Source: Chamaea fasciata (taxonomy: Eukaryota > Chordata > Aves > Passeriformes > Sylviidae). Taken from it: a stretch of 64,000 nucleotides of DNA. Within the stretch, counting starts at the first letter, position 1; each line of letters opens with the position of its first letter. The notes beneath the pieces are model-generated. The model had not been told where the DNA came from. It worked only from the letters and a program-made list of their open reading frames with translations, and ran no database searches. The position numbers were made by a program, and so were the translations under genes. The stretch is taken from NCBI GenBank assembly GCA_029207755.1, contig JARCOQ010000003.1, positions 2,444,759-2,508,758 on the forward strand. The letters run 5' to 3'. Shown in pieces: positions 27,201 to 37,801 of this stretch.

Positions 27201-30200
27201 TGGACATTTCAGCAGGCCAACAGCTCTTATGTAAAATTCTGCTCAAGAAACATTTGTACTTGTCTCCCAAGGCCACAGATGTTGCTTGCAAGGCAAGCAG
27301 GGCAACCAAGTGGAACCAGCATGAGGAAATGGATTTGGAGCCAGCTCTGTTGTCATGCAAAGCTAACGGTGTGGTTTTAAGCCACAGAGACCAAGAAATT
27401 CGGTATTAGATGTTCCTTAGGGTAGCTTTCACTTGCTCCTTCTGGTGAAACAACACTGAGAAAGTAATGCTGTTCCTTGCCAAGCATGTATTTAGTAATT
27501 GAAACTAAAGTGCATATGGCATGTGCGTGCAACTTAATTGCAGTTACATGTTGCAGTAGGAAATTGCTGAGGGAACTCTTCTCTCAAGGAACTGTTTACA
27601 CATGTCTGAATCCCCCAGATGACATTCCCACAGAAGGAGTTATGCTTACCCATGGAAAAGAGTCCAGATATTAACTGGTTTGGATTGTAGCTTTTTTTTT
27701 TTTTTTTTAAGAACCAGAAGGAATGTTGCAAAAAGGACAGGCCAGGGCCTTCACTGATGTGCATTGATGTAATTTCCAGAGCATTCTGTGGTTTCTGGAT
27801 TTCTGCTGGAGATGCCTCTGCAGTAGCATAGAGGGATGGTCTGAGCCTTTTAAGATGATCATGAGCAGCAAAGCAGCAGTAAAGCAATGTTTTTAAAACT
27901 TCATGGCTGTAACTAAAAAGGCATTTTACATGCTCAGAGTATTCTTATGATGTGGTGCCTTTAATGAAAAAGTGTTTTCCTTGTGGTCAGTGTTGATGCA
28001 GAAGGAAACTTCCTCATGTTTTGTTCAGTTTGCCTTCTCTGTATCCCTCCTGCAGAGCCTGTTGTGCTCCTTGGAGTCTGCCCAGATCCCAGCAGGATCA
28101 GGCTCCTATAGTACATAGATCAAACTTAAAGATATTCTGGCCCCATGTGGGGACATGGATTGTTTCCTATCCTGTTAGGAGGGGACAAACACATGGTTTC
28201 AGCTTTGGAGAGCATCTGGACTGAACAAACCCTGCTGCATTAAGGCAATACCTTAATGACATTTTACACTTAATTAGTCAAATAATTGTGACCAGGGTGG
28301 CCCAGCCATCGCTGCCTCCCTGCTCTGCTCCACAACAGATGCTCTGTTGACTTGTCTTCCCTGAAGGCCACTGTGGAGGTGATGTGTTTGCCATCCATGG
28401 GAATTCCATTCTTGTAAGAACACAATCTTATTTAGACTTCCTCAGTGACTATCCTGGCTGCACTCTTGTAAGGCTGTGCTGTGTGGGTTGGAGACCACAT
28501 GTAGCTCTGCAACCTCTGCATGTGGGAGGTGGATGGGCCTCTGCTCCTGAGCTGCTTCTTGCTTACAGCAAACTGAGACTGACTCACTCACACTTGGTGA
28601 GGGTGAAGACTTTGATTAGGTTTTGATTAATTGCTCAGATTCAGGGATAGCAGGACCACCCCTGCACGTGAGGAGTCCCCTTCTGCCTTATTCTCCTTAA
28701 AGGTGCCTTGTCCTGGTTCCTGTCAGGACAAATTCCAAGTTGCTGTTTGGCTTTCAGATATAACTATGCACCAAAGCTGAAAGACTCCATTATCCCTGGA
28801 GACAGGAGGGAGAATGTGATGTCCTGGTGTGAGACAAGGAAAATGGTTTTCTTTTCTTTATCCTGTGAGCTCTCTGCCAGCAATCCTGAGGTGTGTATGT
28901 GTGTGTGTGCTTTTATTTCTACCTGAACATAAATTGCTCTAATTAGCAGGGAGGATTATTGTATTTTTATATGCTAAACCTTTTTATTAATTACTTTAAT
29001 AAAAAGAGTGATGAACTCTGAAACTCACTGCCATCCACTCCAGTACAATCCAGTATCACTGATACAAACACATCTGCCTTCGGGTTAAAACCTTGTTCTT
29101 AGAGTAGCCACTCCATTGAGGAAATGTTTGTGCCATGTGGGTGTGTTGATCCTTGTGCACAGCAGTAGCTGTTCCTCTTCTAGAGCTGTGAGTTTCACCC
29201 ATGTGACTCTGGATCAGCCTTTCCATTGTTTCCCAAGAGCAGATGTGTGTGCACATATGCAAAAAGAAAAAAAAAAAAAAAGAAAAAAAAAAGACCATAC
29301 TGCTGTGTCTGGGGGTGTGTGACCCCGGGGCAGATGTTACAGATGTTACAGATGTTTGTTGTGTACCCTTTGGAGTAAGAACTCCCCGCCTACCCGGGGA
29401 GCAGCCAGTCCTGTGCCTCAGGTTGGGATGGTTTGTTGTATTTAGGAGGGTGACACAATGGGACACTCTCATTTTCCCTTCTCTCATGGAAATGTATATT
29501 TGTTCTCTCTTTGTGTAGCTTCTCAATCTGAAATAAAAACCCACCCCAAACAGAATTCATGTTTCCATCTTTGTTTGGAGAAGACCTGACCTTTTCAGTT
29601 GGATCAGCCTTGCACAGGCACTGGGACATCCTGCATTAGGAAATGCTTTTCAGTAGGCAGCCGGGCTGGTAAGTTCAGGGTAATTTTAGATTTGCCACAC
29701 AGCCCATCCCAGCAGTGTGCTGGTCTCAGAATTGAGGGCTGGGTTTGCCATCTAAAGTGGGTTTGATACAGCTTTTCCATTAAAAGCTTATATATCTGCA
29801 GAGGGTGGAGTCTGTCCTGAGATGCACACACATAACATCACAAATCCAGGGAAAAACATCTACTATGTAACTGTAGGTTGGTTAGTTTCAAGCATTAAAC
29901 TCCCAGAACAAATAAACAAGGGGGCAAAATTTGCAAGAAGTGCAAGCACCAAAAGAAAGAAGCAGAAATTGAAGGACCTACCCATTTATGACTTACAAAT
30001 TGTGACTGCTGTTATGCCCTGGAACGTGAATCTTTACAAAACCATCAACGTGGTGGTTTCCAAAAAGCCTGTCTGACTTTTGGGGTGGTTGTCAGAGCCA
30101 TAGTGATTTGCCATTTGAAACCCATGAAGCTTTGTGAGACCCATGGAAAAGGTGGAATGATTGCCTGTCTTTAATGAGAGCTGAGCTAAGCCTTAGACTG

Positions 30201-32440
30201 AGTCCCAGCTGCCTCCAGCCAGACGTTATTAGCACTTGTTAGGCATTATTATGGATAAAGAGAGAGTTTCCTAGAATATTTCAACAAAGAGATAAAAGTT
30301 GGGTAAGTTCTAATTAAAGGTTAATGATTTTATTCTGTTTTTTTTTACCACCACCTACAAATCTGGCCACCTGCTTTACAACTTATTAGTTTTGTTGGGT
30401 TTTTTGGGGGGCTTTGCTTTTGGGTTTTTTTTAAGAGGAAAAAAAGATAATTTTGGGGAAAATGTTCCTCACTTCTTTCTTCGAAGCTCTAGGCAGGCAC
30501 CACACATTTCTCTCATTCACTTGAAAAGCATTCAAAGGTAAATTTATTACAAAAGCCACTGCTATTGTTCTAACTTAATATTTGCAGAGGAAATGCAATT
30601 ATGGCCAACGAGCAGATTAGTCCTTTTTTTTAATCCCCAGTTTGTCTGATTAAGGTAGATAGAATTATAGGGAAGTGCTCTGTGAGTTGAACAGAAGACA
30701 ATACCATTTGTTCTGCCCTGAAATGAACGGTTTGATTCACGCAGGTTGTGCGGCACAGCTGCACTAACCGGTCACCTTAAAAATGTGTAGGTTTGTTAAA
30801 AGTCAGATCTCTGCTATGTCCCCATTATGAGCCTTGAAGTATCTTTGAATCATGCTAGGAGATCTTAGAGAAGGGGAATGTGGGATTTATTTACATTTTA
30901 AGCTCCTTGTAGCCACCTGCACTGGTTCTTTTACAGATTTCCTTCACTCTCAAGCAACAAGCTTGGTCCAGCCCCAATCACTTGTGTGCAAAACGCACCA
31001 CAAGGGATGATTCCTGTGAATTCTTCAGTAAACCTCCCAGTTTCGGGGCAGTTGTTTAATAATTTTTAGCAATCAGTAGTTGTTTTGTGATGATCCTTTC
31101 CTGCACTCTCTCTTCCTGCCTGGCTGCAAGGGAGGGTGGAGAGGAATCTCTGTCCTCAGAGAGGAAGCTCTTCCTGAAGAGTTGTGTATCCTGTGGTCAT
31201 AGCAATGGCTTAAATTATCAGTCCCAATTTTTTTTTTCTGGTGTCATTGGTTATAAATTCAAGCCATTCTTAGGCCCCCAGTTCTGCTATCCTTCTGGCA
31301 CTTGCATAAACAGATTTTAATTTGTACTAATCCCAGTATTTCTTTTACAAATCTCTGTGCTGATGACTGGTTCCTGCAGATGCCAGCTCTGCTTTTGAAG
31401 AACCTCTTGGTTCTGCTCAGGAGAACACACAAATGACAGAGGGCCAAGACATCCCAGCAATTAGAATGAAAAACAAATTGCTCACATTTCCTCCTCCCCC
31501 GAAAGCAGAAGAAAAATCTCACATTTAGTGAGTAAACTTAATTCCAATTATTCACTGGCCATTATAATTCACACAGATGAAAAGTTGCCACTGCCTCTTG
31601 ACCACTTGGCTCCTATTTCTTCCACAGCAACTTGTCACCTGCCTCGAAGGCAAAGCATCTGGACCACACCAGCTCCATCCCATTCTGCTCCACGGCACCT
31701 GGCCCTGGTCTGCAGCTGTGTGAGTGTTTTAGGGGGCCTGGCTGGAGGTAAGGAGGGAAAACAAACCCCTGGAGCCTTTGTGGCTACGTCTGCTGCTGCC
31801 GGGCTGTGTTCGCGGTGTGATGGGCACATCGTGTGGCCAGAAAGGAGAAGTGCAGCTTCTGTTTGACCTTTTTCCCGGAGCTAAATCCTGCCACTCGGTC
31901 CAGCTGTGCAAACAAGTGGTAAAAGGACTCAAACTGGCCAGCTGCTAGCGCAGAACAACACACCCAACTGCGCTAAAATACTTGTCACTCCAGTTTTTCC
32001 CTCTGTTCTCCCTTAATCCTGCCTTACAAATTTCATTTGTCAGCTGCCACGGGTTTGCTTAAGTCGTGTTTTCAGGGGGTTCTCCAAAGTCAGGAAGAAA
32101 AAGCAGCAGCTACCTTTTTTTTTTTTTTAAAGGAAATATTCAGTAATAGTGCAGTGATGATCTAGAGGAGAGATGGGAAGTGTGTAGGCTTCAGGCAAGT
32201 CTTCTTCTCATGGCTTTATAAAGCAGCTAAAGCAACATGGCTGAGCTTGAACCTGCTTATGTTGGCATTACCAGAGCTGCTGTCCAGCTGGATGACTGGA
32301 TTCCTTGGGAGCCTGCTGTAATTCCAGGACCACCAGTAGCTGATTAGTGACTTCAAATGTCAGAGCAGAGAACATCTGCAAGCCCCACCCGGAGAAGAAG
32401 CTGGAGGCTGGAAAGAATTAATCTAGATAAGAGTAATTAC

Positions 32441-32716
32441 CTGCACTTATACTGGTGGGAAAAGGTAGGTGAAGGAGCAGGAGCAGGAAGTTATGGGCAG
32501 CCAGAAGCAGGAATCCTGTGCTGTCAATAAGGCAGATCCTGTTCCAGGGTGTGTAAACAGGATCACAGCCCGGACTACCACACCAGTTCTGCCTAAGAAC
32601 GCCCAAGCCCGTGCTGGAGCTTTGGATCAGTGTTAGGTTTCCAAGAAACGTGGCCCGAAGAATAAGAATGAAGACAAGAACAAAGAAGATGGTCCAGAAT
32701 GTGGAAATCCTGACCT
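32441..32716 (-). other. Candidate orphan exon (unrecognised, possibly chance)
   Basis: On the minus strand a pyrimidine tract and CCCCAG (acceptor AG at 32718-32717) precede a 276-nt segment ending GCAG|GTAATT (donor at 32440-32439). It is open in one frame, inside an ORF at 32756-32418, and would be a symmetric phase-1 exon of about 91 codons. The predicted peptide has a hydrophobic segment (FWTIFFVLVFILILRATF) followed by a Cys-containing part (NWCGSPGCDPVY) and a second Leu-rich stretch. I recognise no family. No partner exons were found within a few kb. Confidence 0.15.
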
Positions 32717-34606
32717 CTGGGGAAAGGAAAAGGGTTGTTAGCCTTGAGAAGGACAAACATCTGCAAACACCTTTCAGAAGGGTTAGGCAGACCAGAGTCC
32801 TGAGCAGTTTGTACGAAGACCAATGAATGTTGTTATCAGTCGGGGGACAGATAGGTGAGGTCCAAGCCCTGCATTTGCTGACGTCTCATCCATCCCAAAC
32901 ATTTGCTTTGCGAGACTGAAATTTGATGCTGAAGATAGAGCAAATGCTATGCAAGAACATATGGTGCACCTCCAGGCTTCAGGTTTCATCCCACAGAGCT
33001 GACTGTCTGGCTTGTAGCGTGAAACCCTTCAGGGTAGAAAGAAGTAACACACTGATGTGCCAAAGACACAGCATAGCTGCAGGTCACTGCAGTTAGGGGG
33101 AAATTAAAACTCTGAATACATACAGCTGGTGTTCATGATGGATCCAGTTCTGTGCAAAAAACATGCATATTCTCATCAAAAAAAAAAGGTAACTTCTCAT
33201 ATATCAGAAGTACACTGCACTCAGATCTGATTATCATAAGGAAGGTCTAGTTCATGTCATAGATATCGAGATTACTGCTGAGTTGCATCCACAGGTGCAG
33301 AGAAACCCATTGTCTTTGCTGGAAAAACCCAAGTTTGAAAGAATCCTGAGGTCCTAAATCAGCAAGAAAATATCCTTGTTATTCTGTGCCAGCCTTGAGT
33401 GACTTTGGGCGGGAGTTTGGCCAGGTTGACCCTGTATTATATAGATCAAATAAGCCAGCTTCTCTTCAGCAGAGTTCCCTAACAAAGACGGCCAGATGCC
33501 AGCACAAGCAAATCGGTATTGTCCCCCAGAATTTCTCAAACAGCCTTTCCTTTAGATCACCAGCGGATTCTCCCCCTGGTTTATTGACACCCAAGGGGAG
33601 GGACGAGGTTTCTGAGCACTTTGGCTGTTCTCGCAGACATCCTGGCACTTGTTTGATCGGGGGCGGAACAGGACGCAGACCTTTCCTGCCGGGGCCGAGC
33701 CCGCAGCCGGCTGCTATTCAGCTCCCAGAACAATGCCTGGCAGCTCCCGAGTCATTTAAAGCGGCTAAAAACAGCGCAGCCTGGGGATGAATCATGACCC
33801 GTCCGCGTTTGCTTCCGCCTTTCCACTCCGAGCTCTGAAATCAGCGCGGCCTCTGCTGGCAGGCGAGCGGCTCCCTGGAGAAATGAGCAATAAACAACAT
33901 TTTAAAGGGCTTTTCTTTCACAAGGGCTTTGCCTGTGTGAATTCCAATAAAAAGCCAGCTCTAGAAAGGGTGCATCCGGGGCGTGAGGGATGTGCAGCCT
34001 GCCAGAAGACTTGCTGTAAGTAACATTCATCAAAGAAACTCCAAATACAGAAACATGACACAGGAACAGAGATGATCCTGGACTTTTCCTGGCTGTGAGT
34101 TCTTCTGAGAGCACCCACCATGTTTCTTTTTGTAACCAGCATTACAGCTCTGCTTCTTGGAGCAGCCCTTGGGAAGGTATTCCCACTGTGCTTCCCTAGG
34201 GAGAAAAAGCAAGATATCCTCCAGGAGGTAAATGGGGCTGGCTCCACTGGGTGCAGCAGAATAAACCCAGTTCACAGCCACCGGGAATCTAGACCACGGC
34301 ACTGGGATGGCAGAGCTGGAGCGGGCTGCAGGGCCAAGGAGTGTGGCCAGGATCAAAGCATGAGCCAAAAACTTGGCTAGTCCTCTTCCCCTCGCCCTGC
34401 TGCCAAACTGATAACCAAAGCCAGGATGCAAATCCTTCCTGGCCTAAAGCTGGGAACAATGTTGTCCATAAAGCGCTTTATCAGACACTTGACCTCTAGA
34501 AAATCTCAGCATTAGCTAAGAAATAATCTCTAGGAGCAGGTGACACGGACACAAAACCAAGATCAGCCAATGGACAGCAAGAAGGAGAGAGGCTCGTATT
34601 TCTGCG

Positions 34607-34662
34607 CGGTATGGGAACTTGTCAGGATATATGGGATATATGCATGATATGGGAACTTGTCC
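34607..34662. repeat. Short direct repeat, 38-nt period
   Basis: TATGGGAACTTGTC occurs at 34610-34623 and again at 34648-34661, separated by GATATATGGGATATATGC-type sequence. A local duplication just upstream of the CEP68 CpG island. Confidence 0.7.
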
Positions 34663-34789
34663 ACTCCAGCCACAGAGGGTCTGGCCAGGTACAAACCCCA
34701 GAGCAGCCTGCTTTAAAGTGTGCTTGGGGATCTTCCCAGAGAGCTGCCCCGAGGGCAGGGCACGGCCGGCATCCCACAGGGATCACCCG

Positions 34790-35620
34790 CAGCTGTGCCT
34801 GGAGGACACCGGGATCCCCTGGCCGCGGCGCGGGCAGAGGCGGCTCTCGCAGGGCCAGTTTCAGCCGGATGAAGGTCAGCGGAGGGGTACAAGGAACCGC
34901 CCTGTTGTCGGCACAAGCTCCTCCGGGCGCTGCTCCGGATCCCGGTGCCCGGCGGGACCGGGGCCGGGCCCTGAGGGGCGGGGCCGCTCAGGGGGCGGGA
35001 CCGGGGCGGCCCAGGGGGCGGGGCCGGCGCGTGTCGCCCCCGCCCTTCCCGCGCCGGGGTCAGCGCCGGCCGCGGGGCGGGGCCGCGTTCGAGCTCCGCT
35101 CCCATTGGCCGCCTGGCGGCGGGGGGCGCGCGCGCTGACGCGCCCGGCACTGCCATTGGCTGGTGGCGCGGAGGGGGCGGGGCGGGGCCGGCGCTGGGTG
35201 AGTGAGGGCCGGGGCGCGGCGTGAGGGGAGTCCCGGGGGGGTCCTGGGGGTCCCGGGCCACGTTCCCTTTGGAATCCCCGTACCCCCCGGGTGCGGCGCC
35301 TCCTCGGCCTCTTTGCCTTTTATTTCTTGTCTTTTTGGTCAATTGCCCTTTTTTTTTTCTAGAGGCGGGCAGAAAGTGGGCAAAGGGAGGAGCGGAAAAT
35401 AGCAACCCTCAGATCCCGCAGGCCTGAGGGGCGAGAGCGGTGCGGGTGTTTTTTTCCCCAAAACAACCCCAGAAATGCTCCCCGGCCGGAGCGGAGCTGG
35501 CGGGAGACGGAAATTCCATCAGCCAAGCGATGGCCACGGGCGGTGGGAGCCGCTCCTTGGATAGAGCCCTCCTTGTCCGCCGGCCTTTGTGCGGCGCCCC
35601 GGCCGCCAGGTCCCTTCCGA
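34790..35620 (+). promoter_or_regulatory. CEP68: CpG island and promoter of CEP68, probable non-coding exon 1
   Basis: Very GC- and CpG-rich block. It holds two inverted CCAAT boxes (ATTGG at 35104-35108 and 35155-35159) about 50 nt apart, a TGACG half-CRE between them and clustered GC boxes at 35171-35189. A strong donor, CTGG|GTGAGT, follows at 35198. NF-Y spacing places transcription start around or just after 35165, so exon 1 would be short and non-coding and would splice to the exon carrying the start codon at 37436. The exact start and donor cannot be settled from sequence. Antisense transcription from the same island is possible. Confidence 0.7.
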
Positions 35621-37409
35621 CGGCGTGAAAAAAGCTCAGGGATCGCTTTTCAGGCGAGATCCCCGCGGACCTTCCCTTTGAAACGAATGAAGGGGTCCCA
35701 CTGTCTTCCTCTGTTATCTAAAAACACGGCCACGGGTATCGTTTCTGTGGGACAATTGGTGGCTCGGGTGTAGCTGGGAGTTTGGGCTGTTTTCCCGTGC
35801 TTTTGAGGCCAGTGGAAAGTTTCCACCGTGCCTAAAGCTGTGGCCGTGCATCCATCCCTCCTCAGTCCTGCCCCAGGATTTGGGATTGCTGCTGCTTAAT
35901 CTGGATGCTTCGCTGCCGCTGGCAACCTGACCTCTGAATTGTTTTGGGGGCTTGTTGGAAAAGGGTGAGAAAGCTTGTTTTCTGGACGCTGGTGTAGCTG
36001 GGAGTTGCCCTTTGTGGCAGTAGTGTTCTCTGTTCTTAAATACGACGTTTTGCCTGATTGTTCTGTGTGTGTGTGGCATCCCCCGTCAGGTTTGTGTCCG
36101 GGTGTGGTTTGGATATCCAGCTCCCTCTGAAGTTAATTGAAATCAGCTGCCTGAATTAGAGACTTTGGAGAACGCGGTGAGCTCTCTGGTGTCCCTTTAA
36201 ATACCCTTACAAATCCCGCAGTAAGCAGATTTACTCTCACTCCTGTGTATTGGCAGGCTTCCTGGTTTCTCTTTAGCATCCAATTAGCTTCTGGAGATTT
36301 AATGAACCTGTGAACCAGCACTTGCTCTTTTTTTAAAGACCAGTGGCATCGTAGAAATGTAAATCACTGCGTGCTGCCTCCATAAGATAACAAATGATCT
36401 TAAGTTCGAAATATTTGCCCTCCTCCACCACAGTTGGGAAAATAAAAGACGGGTCATGGCCTGTTAAGTTTTATTTTATATTGCTTAACACATGCTTTTC
36501 AGATTGAAGGTCAAACTTTGATGGTTTTTTTTACACTTGTTTTTACTGGGCTGACACCTGACTCAAACCACTAAATCTGGTGGAGGTAATGATGTTCAAA
36601 TCCCTTTGAATTTAACATGGCATCTTAGAAACAAAGCTGTCCTGACTTTTGGTTACAGCACATTCGCTTTGAAACTTTAGAGGATGCTTTGGTGCCTTGT
36701 TAAACTTTTCTTCCTTTTGTATATATATTTTAAGCACTTTGGTTTGGGCTGGAGTTGCTGGAGGAGGCTGTGTTGGGTCTCCTTCATTTGGCTCATGGGT
36801 TGTCCTGCAGCAGCTCCTCACCCAAGCCCAGTCAGTGCAAGTATTTCCATTAATTAATTTCCCAAAGAGTTAATTTCATGGATTGAGGTAGAAGAGCTGA
36901 GTGCCAGGTTGGAGTTTTACAGCCTCCTACCTCCCCTTCTAAATTTTTATTGCGGCTTCTTGCTTCTGGGTGGCTTCTGCTTCAAGGTTTTGGGTTTGTG
37001 TCTTTAAAAACCACTCAGCTTTCCACCCCAGCAGCCTCCAGGGCTCAGCCACGCCAGGAGGTGCTTCATGTCCTAATTAATGGTGTCTCTTTCGGGCCCA
37101 GTGACCTCACTGGGTGCACAGCGGGTTGGTGGCACTGGCCATCAGTGCAGGGCTCTGGGGCCTGGTGTAAAGCCCAGGTTTGTTCTTGGGGTGGCCAGGG
37201 CTGGAGTGAGATTTTCCCTGTGTGTGTGTCACATCCTCGAAAGCAGAAGCTGAGATGTGAGGGTTTGCTCTTTCTGCTGTCCCTGATGCTCCTTCAGGAA
37301 TTTTGGGGTCTCACCCACATCGTGCTAAACTCTGTTATTTGTCAAGCCCAGTTTCCTGGCGTGGAGACCAGGGGGGTGCTGAGATTGCCGTGTGTGCTGT
37401 GTGCTGCAG
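35198..37409 (+). other. CEP68: CEP68 intron 1 and undetermined start of exon 2
   Basis: From the probable exon 1 donor to the 5' UTR part of exon 2. Two 3' splice sites could open exon 2: AG at 37296-37297, with a good pyrimidine tract, and AG at 37408-37409, with a weaker one. Both leave the start ATG at 37436 intact. The long open frame upstream of that ATG (from 36950) is not supported as coding. Nothing else is recognised. Confidence 0.55.
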
Positions 37410-37435
37410 AGACCCCGAGGCTCAGCTCTGTCCTG

Positions 37436-37801
37436 ATGGCCGTGGGTGTGGGGAAATCCCCTTCCGAGGAGTCGCTGAGCGGGAATGCCGAGGGCCATGG
37501 GAGGTGGAACAGCGCAGACACGGAGTCGGATTTCCCGCAGCTGGCAGGGAGCCTGCACCGGCTCTTGGGGACAGAGGGAGCCAAGGCCAGCCTGCAGGGG
37601 ACAGAGAGCGTGGCACTGAGCACACACATGGCCACTGGTGTTACCCAGGGAGCCTCAGGCTGCCACCCAGAAGCGTCTTCAGCATCTGCACCCGGATTTC
37701 CCAGAGCAAGAGCAAACCCCTCAGGGAAGGGGGTGTTGGTGGATAGAGCTGCTGACGGTCATCGAGTTGGCCACTGCTTCCTCTCCTCAGAAGAAGAGCA
37801 G
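37436..37801 (+). CDS. CEP68: CEP68 first coding exon (N-terminus)
   Basis: 366 nt, 122 codons, from ATG to SSEEEQ and donor GTGAGA at 37802. Ser, Glu and Gly rich, with little similarity to the human N-terminus except near its end (LSSEEEQ versus LSSSEE). The length fits the human first coding exon. The upstream limit of the exon is unresolved. Confidence 0.85.

Larger units (their letters stand above)
20781..34600. other. SLC1A4-CEP68 intergenic region
   Basis: About 13.8 kb with no recognised protein-coding gene on either strand. It contains CR1 fragments at 22415-22893 and 24178-24247, homopolymer runs (A20 at 26975-26994, T17 at 27692-27708, interrupted A at 29261-29292) and a nonamer tandem repeat at 29332-29356. 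AT-rich blocks with TAAT cores lie near 28925-29010, 30240-30320 and 31520-31580. A moderately CpG-containing patch at about 33590-33870 may be regulatory. A candidate minus-strand exon at 32441-32716 is listed separately. Confidence 0.7.

Noticed and set aside
29822..30076. 84-codon plus-strand ORF with a Lys-rich stretch
   Set aside because: No family resemblance, no convincing splice or promoter context; the Lys content follows the A-rich sequence.
34713..35405. 230-codon minus-strand ORF over the CEP68 CpG island
   Set aside because: Pro/Arg/Gly-rich composition is explained by GC content; no domain and no conserved start.
36950..37435. Upstream in-frame extension of the CEP68 first coding exon
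   Set aside because: It adds 162 residues with no likeness to CEP68, and likely splice acceptors at 37297 or 37409 cut the frame. The ATG at 37436 gives the expected N-terminal length.
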